Counted from the stretch's first letter, positions 40,012 through 51,730 are shown. The stretch: DNA of 64,000 nucleotides from Micromonospora sp. WMMD961 (GCF_029626145.1 NZ_JARUBJ010000002.1:2448501-2512500); one strand, 5' to 3'. Numbers and translations are program-made. Notes: generated from the sequence alone by a model not told the origin.

Positions 40012-40722
40012 TCAGCAGGCCGGCCGACGTGCCGGCGGCGCGACCGCGGCCTGTGCCGTCGCCGGCCCGCGCGCCGGCTCCAGCGCCGCGCTGCTCAGGA
40101 TCCGCGCCCGGTCCGGACCGTCGGCCACGCTGACCAGAAAGCAGCCGGTGCCCGGGCGGAGCCGGGCCGGCACGTCGAGCACGGCGGCGCCGCGGATCAG
40201 CACTGCGGCCAGCTCGCGGTCGGTGAGCCGCACGCCGAGGATGTGCCGGCGGACGTGCCGCCCGGCGGCCAGCAGCGCCGAACGCCAGGCCGCCGCCGCG
40301 AGTCGGGTCACCAACCGCCGGCGCGCCGGCGAGGCGCCGGGCAGCGGCCCGCCGAGCAGCTCACGCCGTCCCTGCCGCCAGCCCGCGTCCAACACCCGGG
40401 TGTACGCGTCCTGGTGCTCCTGGGGCACCCAGAGCCGGTGCAGCTCGTAGCGGCGGCGCAGACCGCCGACGACGACCTCGTGGGTGACGGGGACGTCTAG
40501 TCGGGCGAGCAACTGGCGCATCCGTTGCGCCGCGTCCTCCCGGTTGAACTCCACCCCCGGTGCGTGCGCCGGGCGTGCCGCCTTCGGCCGGGCGGTGGTC
40601 GGGGGTGGCGTGCACCGCAGCAGGCAGGCGGCCTCGAACGCGTCGCCCAGGGTCAGCCAGTCCAACGGAGATGGCGGCGCCGGGGAGCGGAGCCGGTCGA
40701 GCACGGCGGGTTCGGGGGTCAA
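40012..40722 (-). CDS. Hypothetical protein
   Basis: A 236-residue, Arg- and Leu-rich soluble protein. The TTG start has GGGAG six bases upstream. There are no membrane segments or known catalytic motifs. Helical stretches (FEAACLLRC, RMRQLLARL, RRLVTRLAAAAWRSALLAAG) suggest an all-alpha fold. The C-terminus is a Pro/Ala/Arg tail. It stands alone between the TAXI gene and yaaA. I do not recognise it. Confidence 0.5.
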   Translation of the reverse strand: MTPEPAVLDRLRSPAPPSPLDWLTLGDAFEAACLLRCTPPPTTARPKAARPAHAPGVEFNREDAAQRMRQLLARLDVPVTHEVVVGGLRRRYELHRLWVPQEHQDAYTRVLDAGWRQGRRELLGGPLPGASPARRRLVTRLAAAAWRSALLAAGRHVRRHILGVRLTDRELAAVLIRGAAVLDVPARLRPGTGCFLVSVADGPDRARILSSAALEPARGPATAQAAVAPPARRPAC

Positions 40723-40827
40723 CGGAGGCTCCCTTGTCGGAGTCTGGGTGCCCCTACCGTGGCCCCTGCGCCGCCGTTACGGAACTGCTCCGGCCCAGGC
40801 TTGAGCAAATCTTGCGGCTGCCGGCCC

Positions 40828-41625
40828 TCAGAGGTCGGTGACCACCAGGTCCACCTGCCGTATCCGGCCTGGCGCGGTGGCCTGGTCCACGATGGTGTAC
40901 TTCAGCTCGCCCAGCGTGCCGATCAGTTCGTCGGCGGTGCGCGGTCGGGCACCGGCGACGAGCAGGTCGCGTACCAGACGACCCTTGGTCGCCTTGTTGA
41001 AGTGGCTGACCACCGAGCGGACCGGCACGCCGTCGACCTCCCGCTCGTGCAGCACCCGCACGGTGACGGTCCGCTCGGCCAGCGTCCCGCGCGGCGTCCA
41101 GGTGGCCGCGTACGCGCCGGAGCGAAGGTCCAGCACCGGGCCTTTGCCGGCGGCGGCGTCCAGCACCGGCGTCAGCTCCCGACGCCAGTACGCCGACAAC
41201 CTCCCGATGCCCGGCAGGCGAGCGCCGATCGGGCAGCGGTACGGGGGGATCCGGTCGGCCAGCCGGACCGCGCCCCACAGCCCGGAGCTGATCATGATCG
41301 ACCGACGGGCGGCCCGCTGCGCCGCGGCCGGCAACGAGGCCAGCTCCAACGCCTCGTAGAGCACCCCGGTGTAGAGCCGCTCGGCCGGCGCGGTGGCCGC
41401 CTCCCGCAGTCGAGCGTTGCGGCGCAACTCGCCCCGCTGACCCTCGCTGAGCCCGAGCGCGTCCCGTGCGGCCTCCTGGTCCGGCCCGGCGCAGAGCGCC
41501 ACCAGCGCGTCCAGCACCCGCTCCCGGGCCGGGTTCAGCTCGGGCAGCGAGACCCGGTCGGGGGACCAGCGTCGTCCGGTGCCGGCGTCGGCCTTCCCCT
41601 CGGAGGGCGGCAGCAGGATGAGCAT
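40828..41625 (-). CDS. yaaA: YaaA family peroxide-stress protein
   Basis: A 265-residue member of the YaaA/DUF328 family. It starts MLILLPPSEGKA (the conserved L-x-P-S-E-G-K) and has MISSGLWGAVRLADRIPPYR and VSHFNKATKGRLVR (the N-K-x-x-K-G motif). In E. coli YaaA limits intracellular iron and protects from peroxide. DNA binding has been reported for the fold. Length is normal. The ATG is clear. No operon partner is visible. Confidence 0.9.
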   Translation of the reverse strand: MLILLPPSEGKADAGTGRRWSPDRVSLPELNPARERVLDALVALCAGPDQEAARDALGLSEGQRGELRRNARLREAATAPAERLYTGVLYEALELASLPAAAQRAARRSIMISSGLWGAVRLADRIPPYRCPIGARLPGIGRLSAYWRRELTPVLDAAAGKGPVLDLRSGAYAATWTPRGTLAERTVTVRVLHEREVDGVPVRSVVSHFNKATKGRLVRDLLVAGARPRTADELIGTLGELKYTIVDQATAPGRIRQVDLVVTDL

Positions 41626-41677
41626 GGGTCTCCTCGGCGGTGCAACGGCGGCGGCCCGGCCAGCGTACGACCTGCCA

Positions 41678-43297
41678 CTACCGCCAGGGTCGTACCGGGG
41701 TGTCGGGGTGGTACACGCGATAGCCGCCGACCTCGCGCATCGGTGCGGCGTCGGCCCGGTCGGCGAGCAGTCGGCGCAGCCGCCGATCCATCGGCGAGTC
41801 GACCTCCACCACGTAGCCTGGCCGATCGGCCCGCCCGACCTGCCGCCAGTACGGCAGGTAGCGGTTCTGCCCGGGGGACAAATCGCCGTCGAGCACCCCG
41901 CAGACCACCGTCTCGTCGGTGTTGAAGATCAACCGGTTGCAGGTCCAGTAGTCCCCGTACACCTGGTGGGGGCCGTCGGCGCGCAGCGCGGCAGCCAACT
42001 CCCGGGCCTGGCGTTCCTCGGTCCGCGACGCCGCGGTGCCGGTTGCCGCGAAGAGCCCGGTGATCGCCAGCGCGGTAGCGGTCAGGGCAGCCAGCACGGC
42101 GGTGGACAGCGCCCCGGTGAGCCGGCCGAGCGCGCCGACAGTGCCCCGCCAACAGGCCACCGCCACCACCCAGAGGGGCCAGAGCACCGCCGGCAGCGAC
42201 AGTTGCAGCACCGACAGGTACCGCGCGTTGTCCAGTGGACTGGTCGCGGCGAGCGGGCTGCGCACGTACGACAGCAGTGTCAACGTGGCACCCACGACCA
42301 GCGCGAGCTGCACGATTGGTCCCACCCGCGCCCCGCGCGCCGCCCCGGCCGCCCGGCGGTACGCGACCACCGCGACCACCGCGCCGGCCACCAGCAGCAC
42401 CGGGTACAGCACCCCGAACCACTGTTGCCACCGCCCGCAGCCGTCGACCGGGCAGAGCCCGTGCGCCAGCGGTACCCCCTCCAGCAGGCCGCCCCGGATC
42501 CGGTCGGACCACGGCGGCAGCGGCCCGTCCTTGGTGCTGATCTCCCGGAACACCGACAGCGAGTCGTCACCCGGCCCGGCCCGCAGGTTGTCCAGCAGCA
42601 TCGGGGCCACCCCGACGACGGCTCCCGCCACCAGCAGCAGACCGGACCAGCCGAGCAACTCCCGCCGCACCGCCCAGACCAGGGCCAGCCCGGCCACCGC
42701 CAGGTACGGCAGGATCAGCCAGTCCGACCAGAGGGCCAGCCCGACGAGCAGACCGAACGCGGTGACAGCGAATCGGCGGCGGCGGATCGTGCCGGCGGCC
42801 AACCCCACCGCGATCAGCAGCATCACCAGCACCGCCGGCTTCACCTCGGGCCGACCGCCGACCACGGTGAGCTGGTCGCGCACCACCCGCTCGCCGCCGA
42901 GCACCAGCAGGCCGACGACGAAGGTAGCGAACCAGGGTGTGCAGATCCGGCGGGTCAACCGGTGGATCAGGTAGAGGAACAGCGCGTACAGCACCAGCAT
43001 CGGCAACCGCAGCACCGGCCAGCTCGGCCCGGCCACCGCCACCAGGGGCGCCGCCAGGTACGACTCCAGCATCCCCATGTAGTGCTGGCCGTACAGGAAG
43101 ACCGGGCGTTCCCGGCCCTGCCCGATGTGCAGCGCGGCAAGACCGAACGTCGCCTCGTCGCTGTTCGACACCGGCACCGTGAACACTGTCAGGACCAGCC
43201 GGTAGACCACGCCGGCCAGCCCGAGCAGCAGCGCGACGAGCGCCGGCCGGTCGAGTCGTGGACGCCATCGCCCACGGTGCTGCTCTGGTTGCGACAC
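41678..43297 (-). CDS. Polytopic membrane protein, GT-C glycosyltransferase-like
   Basis: A 539-residue protein with about ten to twelve membrane spans. A first extracytoplasmic loop contains VSNSDEATFGLAALHIGQG, with the acidic pair typical of GT-C catalytic loops. HYMGMLESYLAAPLVAVAG follows, also GT-C-like (PMT/ArnT pattern). The soluble C-terminal 110 residues end in YHPDTPVRPWR. The GTG at 43297 has a G-rich ribosome site eight bases upstream; the TTG two codons earlier is too close to it. It is probably a polyprenyl-phosphate-sugar transferase. The target is unknown. Confidence 0.65.
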   Translation of the reverse strand: MSQPEQHRGRWRPRLDRPALVALLLGLAGVVYRLVLTVFTVPVSNSDEATFGLAALHIGQGRERPVFLYGQHYMGMLESYLAAPLVAVAGPSWPVLRLPMLVLYALFLYLIHRLTRRICTPWFATFVVGLLVLGGERVVRDQLTVVGGRPEVKPAVLVMLLIAVGLAAGTIRRRRFAVTAFGLLVGLALWSDWLILPYLAVAGLALVWAVRRELLGWSGLLLVAGAVVGVAPMLLDNLRAGPGDDSLSVFREISTKDGPLPPWSDRIRGGLLEGVPLAHGLCPVDGCGRWQQWFGVLYPVLLVAGAVVAVVAYRRAAGAARGARVGPIVQLALVVGATLTLLSYVRSPLAATSPLDNARYLSVLQLSLPAVLWPLWVVAVACWRGTVGALGRLTGALSTAVLAALTATALAITGLFAATGTAASRTEERQARELAAALRADGPHQVYGDYWTCNRLIFNTDETVVCGVLDGDLSPGQNRYLPYWRQVGRADRPGYVVEVDSPMDRRLRRLLADRADAAPMREVGGYRVYHPDTPVRPWR

Positions 43298-43464
43298 GAC
43301 CAACGCCCCCGTCGTCGTCCCGACCGGAGTGTTTCACGTCCGGCCGGGTCGCCGAGGTGGATCGGCGCAGCCGGGGCCGGGTCGGTTCGACGGTGGGCGG
43401 GCTGGTCGGCGCAGCCGGGCTGGCTCGCGTGGCCGTGGCTGTCGACGTGTGGCAGGGTTGGCGC

Positions 43465-44505
43465 GTGCCACCCACTCCCGCCGGCCAGTTGGCCGTTCCG
43501 AACCTGCACCGGGCTGCGCGGATCGAGGACGCCGTTCACCAGCTCGTGCAGCGTCGGCTGCGGCGCACCGGCTGGCGGGTCAACATCGTCGCGTACACCG
43601 GCTACGGCGCGCCGGGCTGGGTGCGGGTGATGTGCCGGGTGCTGCTGGGGCGTCCGGACACTCGCCAGCGGGGTCGGCTGGACAAGGTCCGCGGCTGGCG
43701 CAGCTTCACCACCCTGCCCAACAAGCACGTCACGGTGACCATCGAGGCCGGCGGGGTGCGGCACGAGACGCAGGCCGACCGCAGCGGCTTCGTCGACACC
43801 CTGGTCGAGGCCGACCTGCCGCCCGGCTGGGGCACCGTCCGGCTCAGCGTCCCGGACGCCGAACCGGTCGACGCACCGGTGCGCATCCTCGACCCGGAGG
43901 TCAAGTTCGGCATCCTCTCCGACATCGACGACACGGTGATGGTCACCGCGCTGCCCCGGCCGCTGCTCGCCGCCTGGAACACGTTCGTGCTCGACGAGCA
44001 CGCCCGCGCCGCCGTGCCGGGCATGGCGGTGCTCTACGAGCGGCTCGTCACCGCGCACCCGGGCGCGCCGGTCTTCTACCTCTCCACCGGCGCGTGGAAC
44101 GTGGCCCCCACCCTGACCCGCTTCCTGTCCCGGCACCTGTACCCGGCCGGGCCGCTGCTGCTCACCGACTGGGGCCCGACCGCCGACCGCTGGTTCCGCA
44201 GCGGCATGGAACACAAGCGGTCCACCCTGGCCCGGCTGGCCAAGGAGTTCCCCGACGTGCGCTGGCTGCTCGTCGGCGACGACGGCCAGCACGACCAGGA
44301 GATCTACCGGGAGTTCGCCGCCGCCCACCCGGAGAACGTCGCCGGGGTGGCGATCCGCCGCCTCTCCCCGACGCAGTCGGTGCTGGCCGGCACCCTGCCC
44401 GCCCCGGCCGGACGCCCGTCATCGGGGCCGGTGGGGCAGAAGTGGCTCTCCGCGCCGGACGGCGCCGGCCTCTGGCAATTGCTGCGCGACGCAGGCCTGG
44501 TCTGA
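43465..44505 (+). CDS. App1-family (DUF2183) phosphatase
   Basis: A 346-residue protein with the HAD-like phosphatase core of the App1/DUF2183 family. The D-x-D-x-T motif is in GILSDIDDTVMVTALPRP. FYLSTGAWN and the HKRSTLARLAKEFP and LLVGDDGQHD motifs follow, as expected for phosphatidate-phosphatase-like enzymes. The N-terminal 110 residues form a beta-rich domain. The start is uncertain: the open frame extends to 43258, across the divergent gene's start, so the GTG at 43465 was taken. The substrate may be phosphatidate or another phospholipid. Confidence 0.82.
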   Translation: MPPTPAGQLAVPNLHRAARIEDAVHQLVQRRLRRTGWRVNIVAYTGYGAPGWVRVMCRVLLGRPDTRQRGRLDKVRGWRSFTTLPNKHVTVTIEAGGVRHETQADRSGFVDTLVEADLPPGWGTVRLSVPDAEPVDAPVRILDPEVKFGILSDIDDTVMVTALPRPLLAAWNTFVLDEHARAAVPGMAVLYERLVTAHPGAPVFYLSTGAWNVAPTLTRFLSRHLYPAGPLLLTDWGPTADRWFRSGMEHKRSTLARLAKEFPDVRWLLVGDDGQHDQEIYREFAAAHPENVAGVAIRRLSPTQSVLAGTLPAPAGRPSSGPVGQKWLSAPDGAGLWQLLRDAGLV

Positions 44506-44804
44506 CCCCACCGGCCGGCGCGTGCCCGACGCCGAGATCCGTGCAACATCAGGGTTGTTGGTGTCTCCCGCATGTCGGAGGCAGCAACAACCGGGAAGTT
44601 GCTCGGATCCCCATGCCGTCGATCACCCAGGGCCGGGTCTGCCTGCCGGCGGCCGAGGGTTGCCGTACGGTCCCGTCGCGCCGCGGTGAGGTGATCTCGC
44701 ACGGCGGGGACGCGACGGGTCAACCAGTCGTGCCGGCTCTTCGATCCAGCGGCGGGCTAGCCTACCGGCGGTGTCTCGAACCGCGCGAAGGAGTTGATGC
44801 TGGG
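44506..44804. other. Intergenic region with type A inverted repeat
   Basis: This 299-bp gap holds the inverted repeat at 44536-44609. No further gene is visible; the region 44620-44790 shows no coding signal. The cyclase promoter should lie near 44740-44790. Confidence 0.5.
44536..44609. repeat. Long inverted repeat, type A copy 2
   Basis: Arms of 33 bases begin GATCCGTGCAACATCAGGG and end GGGAAGTTGCTCGGATC, matching at 26 positions around an eight-base centre. The arm consensus is shared with 4837-4904 and 51396-51471. It follows the App1 gene on the same strand, so termination is possible. Confidence 0.8.
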
Positions 44805-45758
44805 ATGACGGCACGGCGACCGATGCCCACCCAGGACGACGTGCTCGGCTACTTCGACACGCTGTCGAACTGGGGACGGTGGGGTGACGAAGACCAGCTC
44901 GGCACCCTGAACCACATCACCGACGAGGTCCGGCTGGCGGCGGCGCGGGCCGTCCGGCACGGCAGGAGCGTGTCCTGCGCGTGGGAGGTCGCCGTACCGA
45001 AGGACATGGAGCGGTCGACCACGACGTGCCCGTGCACTGCCGACATGCCGGGTGCCGAGAACATGCCGCCCGCCTTCCACGCCGACCGGCGCTGGGGGTT
45101 CTCGTCCGAGCGGATCGGCATCACGTTCCACGGCAACACCCTCACCCACGTCGACTCGCCGTGCCACATCTTCTGGGACGGCACCATGTACAACGGGCGA
45201 TCGCACTCAATGGTCGACGCCGCGACGGGATCGGCGTGGGCGGCTGTCACGGCGGCGGCGAACGGCATCATCACCCGGGGCGTCCTGCTGGACGTCGCGA
45301 GGGCCCGCGACGTGCAGTGGTTGGAGCCGGGGCAGGGCGTGTTCCCCGACGATCTCGAGGAGGCCGAGCGTCGCCAGGGCGTACGGGTGCGACCCGGCGA
45401 CGCGGTACTCCTGCGCACCGGCTACGGCCGGGCCCGGCACGAGGCCGGCGAGACCGGCGGTTTCACGCAGGCCGGGTGGCACGCGTCCTGCCTGCCCTGG
45501 CTGCGTGAACGCGACGTCGCGCTGATCGGCGCCGACACACCCCAGGACGTTCAGCCGTCGGGGTACGACGACGTGCTGATGCCGGTGCACGCGGTGAGTC
45601 TCGTCGCGATGGGTCTGTGGCTGCTCGACAACTGCGACCTGGAGGCGTGCGCGGCAACGGCTGCGGAGCTGGGCCAGTGGGACTTCCACCTCGCAGTCGC
45701 ACCGGTCCGCTTCGCCGGCACGTCGGGCAGCCCGGTCAACCCGATCGCCACGTTCTGA
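44805..45758 (+). CDS. Cyclase-family metal-dependent hydrolase (kynurenine formamidase-like)
   Basis: A 317-residue member of the bacterial cyclase/arylformamidase family. The metal motif appears as FHGNTLTHVDSPCHIFWDG, corresponding to H-x-G-T-H-x-D-x-P-x-H with a two-residue variation before the second His. Later LRTGYGRARHE, LIGADTPQDVQP and MPVHAVSLVAMGLW are conserved. The ATG at 44805 has AAGGAG about eleven bases upstream. Substrates in this family range from N-formylkynurenine to lactones and amides, and nothing nearby narrows the choice. Confidence 0.85.
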   Translation: MTARRPMPTQDDVLGYFDTLSNWGRWGDEDQLGTLNHITDEVRLAAARAVRHGRSVSCAWEVAVPKDMERSTTTCPCTADMPGAENMPPAFHADRRWGFSSERIGITFHGNTLTHVDSPCHIFWDGTMYNGRSHSMVDAATGSAWAAVTAAANGIITRGVLLDVARARDVQWLEPGQGVFPDDLEEAERRQGVRVRPGDAVLLRTGYGRARHEAGETGGFTQAGWHASCLPWLRERDVALIGADTPQDVQPSGYDDVLMPVHAVSLVAMGLWLLDNCDLEACAATAAELGQWDFHLAVAPVRFAGTSGSPVNPIATF

Positions 45759-45794
45759 CCGCGGTTCGCCAGGGCATGCGAGGTAGGGGTGATC

Positions 45795-46025
45795 ATGCCC
45801 AGCGGCCAGCGAGACGACATCCGTGGGCGCAGGTCGTACCGCTTGCAGGTGCTGTCGTGGCGGGCGGTGTTCCTGTCGCTCGAAGTCATCGCGGCGACTC
45901 AGGTCCTAAGGGCTTCCCACCTGGTCAGCCATGAGGTGTCGGTGGGCGAGCGAGGGGTCGCCGCGCTGCGCTACGGTCCGATCCGACCCGAGAGGCGGGG
46001 GATGGTGAGGGTTGCAGGACTCTGA
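45795..46025 (+). CDS. Truncated paralogue of the small membrane protein at 46557
   Basis: A 76-residue product. Its first 55 residues (RRSYRLQVLSWRAVFLSLEVIAATQ...) align with the start of the 46557 protein (GRMSYRLLVLSWRVIFVSIAVIASTQ). It then diverges after SHEVSVG and lacks the second membrane segment. The ATG has AGGTAGGGG upstream, and its TGA overlaps the next gene's ATG (TGATG). It is either a decayed duplicate or a retained short form that keeps translational coupling. Function unknown. Confidence 0.6.
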   Translation: MPSGQRDDIRGRRSYRLQVLSWRAVFLSLEVIAATQVLRASHLVSHEVSVGERGVAALRYGPIRPERRGMVRVAGL

Positions 46026-46546
46026 TGCCGATGAGGAACTGGGGCGTGTGGTTCGGCGGTGTGATGCTGTGGGCCCTGTTCGGCTTCATGATGGTGATGA
46101 TCAGCAGGAACCCGGCGAACGGCTGGGGTGGGTTGTTGCTGGTCGCCGCGTTCTTCGTCGGCATCTGTCACCTCGTCACGCTCGCCACCATGTTCTCCTA
46201 CGTGAAGGTGACCCCGTCCGCCCTCTTGGTGGTCAACCCGGGACTGTCGACAGTGATCCCGTGGAGTCGCGTGCAGCAGGTGGACGCCGAGCACGGTCTC
46301 GTCGTGCGAGTGCGAGACGCGGACGATGTGCACTGCTACGCGTTTCAGCCCTCCCTTGTGGGCCGGCTGGTGGGGTATCCCGGAGCCCATCGGGCGGTCG
46401 AGAAGATCGAGAGCTACGCGAATGCCCGGACAGCCGCCGAGGACCACCTGGAGCGAGCAGTTGCCTGGAAACGGCACCTCCTGTTCCTGGTGGGCGGCTG
46501 GTCGCTCTTCGCGCTACTCGTACCGTCGTTGGTCCGTGTCCTTTGA
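46025..46546 (+). CDS. Small membrane protein with PH-like domain
   Basis: A 173-residue protein with two N-terminal membrane helices (WFGGVMLWALFGFMMVM and GGLLLVAAFFVGICHLVTLA). A domain of about 65 residues follows (YVKVTPSALLVVNPGLSTVIPWSRVQQVDAE), which resembles bacterial PH/YdbS-like domains, and a C-terminal helix (HLLFLVGGWSLFALLVPSLV) ends it. The ATG has AGGA five bases upstream and overlaps the previous stop by one base. It is flanked by two related membrane ORFs, and the three look like an operon. Function unknown. Confidence 0.6.
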   Translation: MPMRNWGVWFGGVMLWALFGFMMVMISRNPANGWGGLLLVAAFFVGICHLVTLATMFSYVKVTPSALLVVNPGLSTVIPWSRVQQVDAEHGLVVRVRDADDVHCYAFQPSLVGRLVGYPGAHRAVEKIESYANARTAAEDHLERAVAWKRHLLFLVGGWSLFALLVPSLVRVL

Positions 46547-46556
46547 GGAGAAGTAG

Positions 46557-46901
46557 ATGTCCCACGAGCAGGTGGCCGCGACCAGGGGCCGCATGTCCTA
46601 TCGACTGCTCGTGCTGTCGTGGCGGGTGATCTTCGTGTCGATCGCCGTCATCGCTTCGACTCAGGTCCTCAAGGCTCATCACCTGATCAGCCATGGCGTT
46701 TCGGTGGGCATCGTCGCCCCCCTTGTCGCGGTCTTCGTTGTCTCTGTCTTAACGGCGATCGTGACGATGGCGATCCAAGCTGCCCACTTCTCGGTGAGCC
46801 CTCTCGGCAGAGGCATTCTCGAGCGGCAGATGCGGTTCAGCCGCATGTTTCTGGTGGATCTGGTGACCCTGCCGTGGAATCCGAGCGCCCGCCGGAAGTG
46901 A
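46557..46901 (+). CDS. Small membrane protein
   Basis: A 114-residue protein with two hydrophobic helices (LVLSWRVIFVSIAVIAS and IVAPLVAVFVVSVLTAIVTMAIQ) and a basic C-terminus. GAGGAGA lies five bases before the ATG. It is related to the shorter ORF at 45795, so the pair came from a local duplication around the PH-like gene. The sequence is less GC-rich than its neighbours. No family is recognised. Confidence 0.6.
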   Translation: MSHEQVAATRGRMSYRLLVLSWRVIFVSIAVIASTQVLKAHHLISHGVSVGIVAPLVAVFVVSVLTAIVTMAIQAAHFSVSPLGRGILERQMRFSRMFLVDLVTLPWNPSARRK

Positions 46902-46995
46902 CGTGAAGCCCCGGCCGTAGCGAGCCCACGGCAGCCGCCGTGTGTGGTTCCCCTTCGGCGGAGCACCGCCAGTCGACCCCGCTGCCTCAGACCAT

Positions 46996-49085
<2,090 letters not shown>

Positions 49086-49098
<13 letters not shown>

Positions 49099-51317
49099 CG
49101 GTCGTCCTTCGAGGCGGGAGCGGTCGGCGCGGAACGGGACGGGCGGGTGGCGGCCGCACGGGCCGTCGCCCGGGACGCCAGGGTGGCCGGCGTCGCCGCC
49201 ACGCTGGCCGGGGTCTCCGGCGCGGTGGCGGGGGCCGACGGCGCGGTGGCGGGGGCCGACGGTTCGGTGGCCGGGGCCACCGGGGCGGTGCCGCCGGACA
49301 GGTCGTCCGGCACGTCGGCGACGGTGAGGTCGGCCGGCTCCGCTCCGGCCGGCTGCGGCACGGTCGGCGGGGCCGGGCGGCGCACGGTCAACACGTGCGC
49401 CGGTTGCAGGTACGGGTCGAGCCGTACCGCGTTGCGTTGACCCCAGTCGTAGCTGGTGCCGGTCAGTTCGTCGTGCACCGTGAACCGTTCGTGCCAGTCG
49501 AAGCCGAGCGCTGGCATGTCCAGCGTGGTGTTGCCCCACTGCACCTCGCGCGAGTCGAACGAGCAGACCACGATGACAGTGTTGCCGGTCTCCGGGTCGT
49601 GCTTCGACCAGCACAGCAACGCCGGGTTGTCGATCTCGTGGAACCGCAGGTTGCGGAGCTGGTGCAGCGCCGGGTTGTCCCGGCGTACCCGGTTGAGGGT
49701 GGTCAGGAACGGTGCCAGCGAACGGCCCTGCGCCTCGGCTGCGGCCCAGTCCCGGGGCCGCAGCTCGTACTTCTCGTTGTCCAGGTACTCCTCTGCGCCC
49801 GGCCGGGCCACGTGCTCGAACAGCTCGAAACCGGCGTACATCCCCCAGGAGGGGGAGAGCAGCGCGGCCAGCACCGCCCGGATCTTGAACATCGGCGGGC
49901 CGCCGTGCTGCAACGACTCGTGCAGGATGTCCGGCGTGTTCGGCCAGAAGTTGGGCCGCATGTGGTCGGCCGACGCGACCAGCTCCTCGCAGTACTCCCG
50001 CATCTGCGCGGCCGTCGTGCGCCAGGTGAAATAGGTGTACGACTGGGTGAAGCCGATCTTGCCGAGACCGTGCATGATCGCCGGCCGGGTGAACGCCTCG
50101 GCCAGGAACAGCACGTCCGGATCGACAGTCTTGACCTCGGCGATCAGCCAGTGCCAGAAGTCGAACGGCTTGGTGTGCGGGTTGTCCACCCGGAAGATCC
50201 GGATGCCCTCGCCGACCCAGTGCAGCACCACCCGCAGCACCTCGGCCCGGATGCCCTCCGGGTCGTTGTCGAAGTTGACCGGGTAGATGTCCTGGTACTT
50301 CTTCGGCGGGTTCTCCGCGTACGCGATGCTGCCGTCGGCCCGGGTGGTGAACCACTCCGGGTGCTCGGTGACCCACGGGTGGTCCGGCGCGCACTGCAGC
50401 GCCAGGTCCATCGCCACCTCCAGGCCCTGCGCCGCCGCCGCCTGGACGAAGGCCCGGAAGTCCGCCGGCGTACCCAGATCGGGGTGGATGGTGTCGTGGC
50501 CGCCCTCGGCGGCGCCGATCGCCCACGGCGAGCCCACGTCGGTCGGCCCGGCGGTGAGCGCGTTGTTGCGGCCCTTGCGGTTCACCCGGCCGATCGGGTG
50601 GATCGGCGGCAGGTAGAGCACGTCGAAGCCCATCGCGGCGACGCCGGGCAGCCGGTCGGTGGCGGTCGCGAACGTGCCGGACCGGCCGCCCGAGGCCCCC
50701 TCGGAGCGCGGGAAGAACTCGTACCAGGCGGAGAAGAGCGCCCGCTTGCGGTCGACCCAGATCGAGTACGTGTCACCGGCCGTGACCAGCTCCCGCACCG
50801 GGTGCTCCCAGAGCAGGTCGGCCAGGGCGAGCGCCGGGTCGACCCGTTGCGCCAGCGGCAGGTCGGTCTCGACCAGCGCGGTGAGCGCGTCGGCGACCTG
50901 GGGGCGGTCGGCGGCCGGCACGAGGTCCCGGGCGGCGGCGAGCACCCGCGCGCCCTCGGCCAGGTCGTTGGCCAGGTCGGTTGGCCCCTGCCCGGCGGCG
51001 ATCTTTTTGGTCACCGCGTTCTGCCAGGTCAGGTACGGGTCCTGGAACGCCTCGACGGAGAAGGTCCATTCGCCGACGGCGTCCGGCGTGATGGTGGCGT
51101 GCCAGCGGTCCTGGCCGGGCTCACCGGGGCGCATCCGGGTGAACGGCCGGCTCGCGCCGTCCGGACCAGCCCACACCACGTTGCAGCCCAGCGCGTCGTG
51201 CCCCTCCCGGTAGGCGCGCGCCGACACCGGAACCGGCTCGTCGACCACCGCCTTGGCCGGGTACCGCCCGCACGAGACGACGGGGGAGACGTCTTCGATC
51301 GGGAACCGTCCAGTCAC
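49086..51317 (-). CDS. glgE: Alpha-1,4-glucan:maltose-1-phosphate maltosyltransferase
   Basis: GH13 (subfamily 3) enzyme that extends alpha-1,4-glucan with maltose from maltose-1-phosphate. The 743-residue protein has PVVSCGRYPAKAVVDEPVPV near the N-terminus. The nucleophile Asp is in GEGIRIFRVDNPHTKPFDFW, the Glu in DVLFLAEAFTRPA and the Asp in FWPNTPDILHESLQ. It ends with an Ala/Pro/Thr tail of about 70 residues, longer than usual and built partly from a 21-bp tandem repeat (7-residue unit SAPATAP). The start is a GTG. It is translationally coupled to glgB. Its substrate comes from GlgM at 60426. Confidence 0.95.
49219..49281. repeat. 21-bp tandem repeat in the glgE tail
   Basis: Three units of 21 bp (two identical, GGCGCGGTGGCGGGGGCCGA C, and one diverged) encode the SAPATAP-type repeat of the GlgE C-terminus. 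The unit is in frame, so copy-number change would alter only the tail length. Confidence 0.85.
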
Positions 51318-51395
51318 CCCGCCAACCTACTGCGCGAGATCCGTTCGCGCGCGGCCAAGCACCCCGTCGGTCCCCGCCCGCTCGTGCGCACACCA

Positions 51396-51471
51396 AGATC
51401 CGCGTACTTTCGGGGAAGCTGCTGCATCGCGGCGTGCTGAGACAGCAGTTTCCCCGAAGTTGCGCGGATCT
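51396..51471. repeat. Long inverted repeat, type A copy 3
   Basis: Arms of 29 bases begin AGATCCGCGTACTTTCGGGG and end CCCCGAAGTTGCGCGGATCT, with about four mismatches. It is the best-preserved member of the family also seen at 4837 and 44536. It lies upstream of glgE, not at a gene end, so it is not simply a terminator. Confidence 0.85.
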
Positions 51472-51503
51472 CCGCAGGTTAGGGCCATCTGACCGGCCTC
51501 CTT

Positions 51504-51588
51504 GCCTTGATCCACTCGCGTTCCGTGAAACTGCGGTCTCGATGCGCCGTGGATGCCGCGGTTTCCTGCGAGGTGAGTGGATCAAGGC
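51504..51588. repeat. Long inverted repeat, about 33-bp arms
   Basis: The left arm begins GCCTTGATCCACTCGCG and the right arm ends GTGAGTGGATCAAGGC. The outer 14 bases pair perfectly and the inner part (GTGAAACTGCGG with CCGCGGTTTCC) pairs less well. It is the second of three tandem inverted repeats upstream of glgE. Confidence 0.8.
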
Positions 51589-51669
51589 CGCCTGGGCGAC
51601 TCGAACGGATCCGGCAGGCGGTTCCGGAGCGCGAACGGGTGGAGCGGTGGTCTCGGTCGAGCGGCCGAA

Positions 51670-51730
51670 GATCGTTGGCGTATCAGCAGCACCGCGCCCG
51701 GCGTGTCGCACCGCTCAGCAGCCAACGATC
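51670..51730. repeat. Inverted repeat with GATCGTTGGC arms
   Basis: GATCGTTGGC at 51670-51679 pairs perfectly with GCCAACGATC at 51721-51730, and pairing continues imperfectly inward (TATCAGCA with GCTCAGCA). It is the third tandem dyad in this gene-poor stretch. Confidence 0.7.

Noticed and set aside
43329..45758. An 809-residue plus-strand protein covering App1 and the cyclase
   Set aside because: The first part is out of frame with App1 and unstructured; only the last 317 residues, from 44805, form the cyclase.
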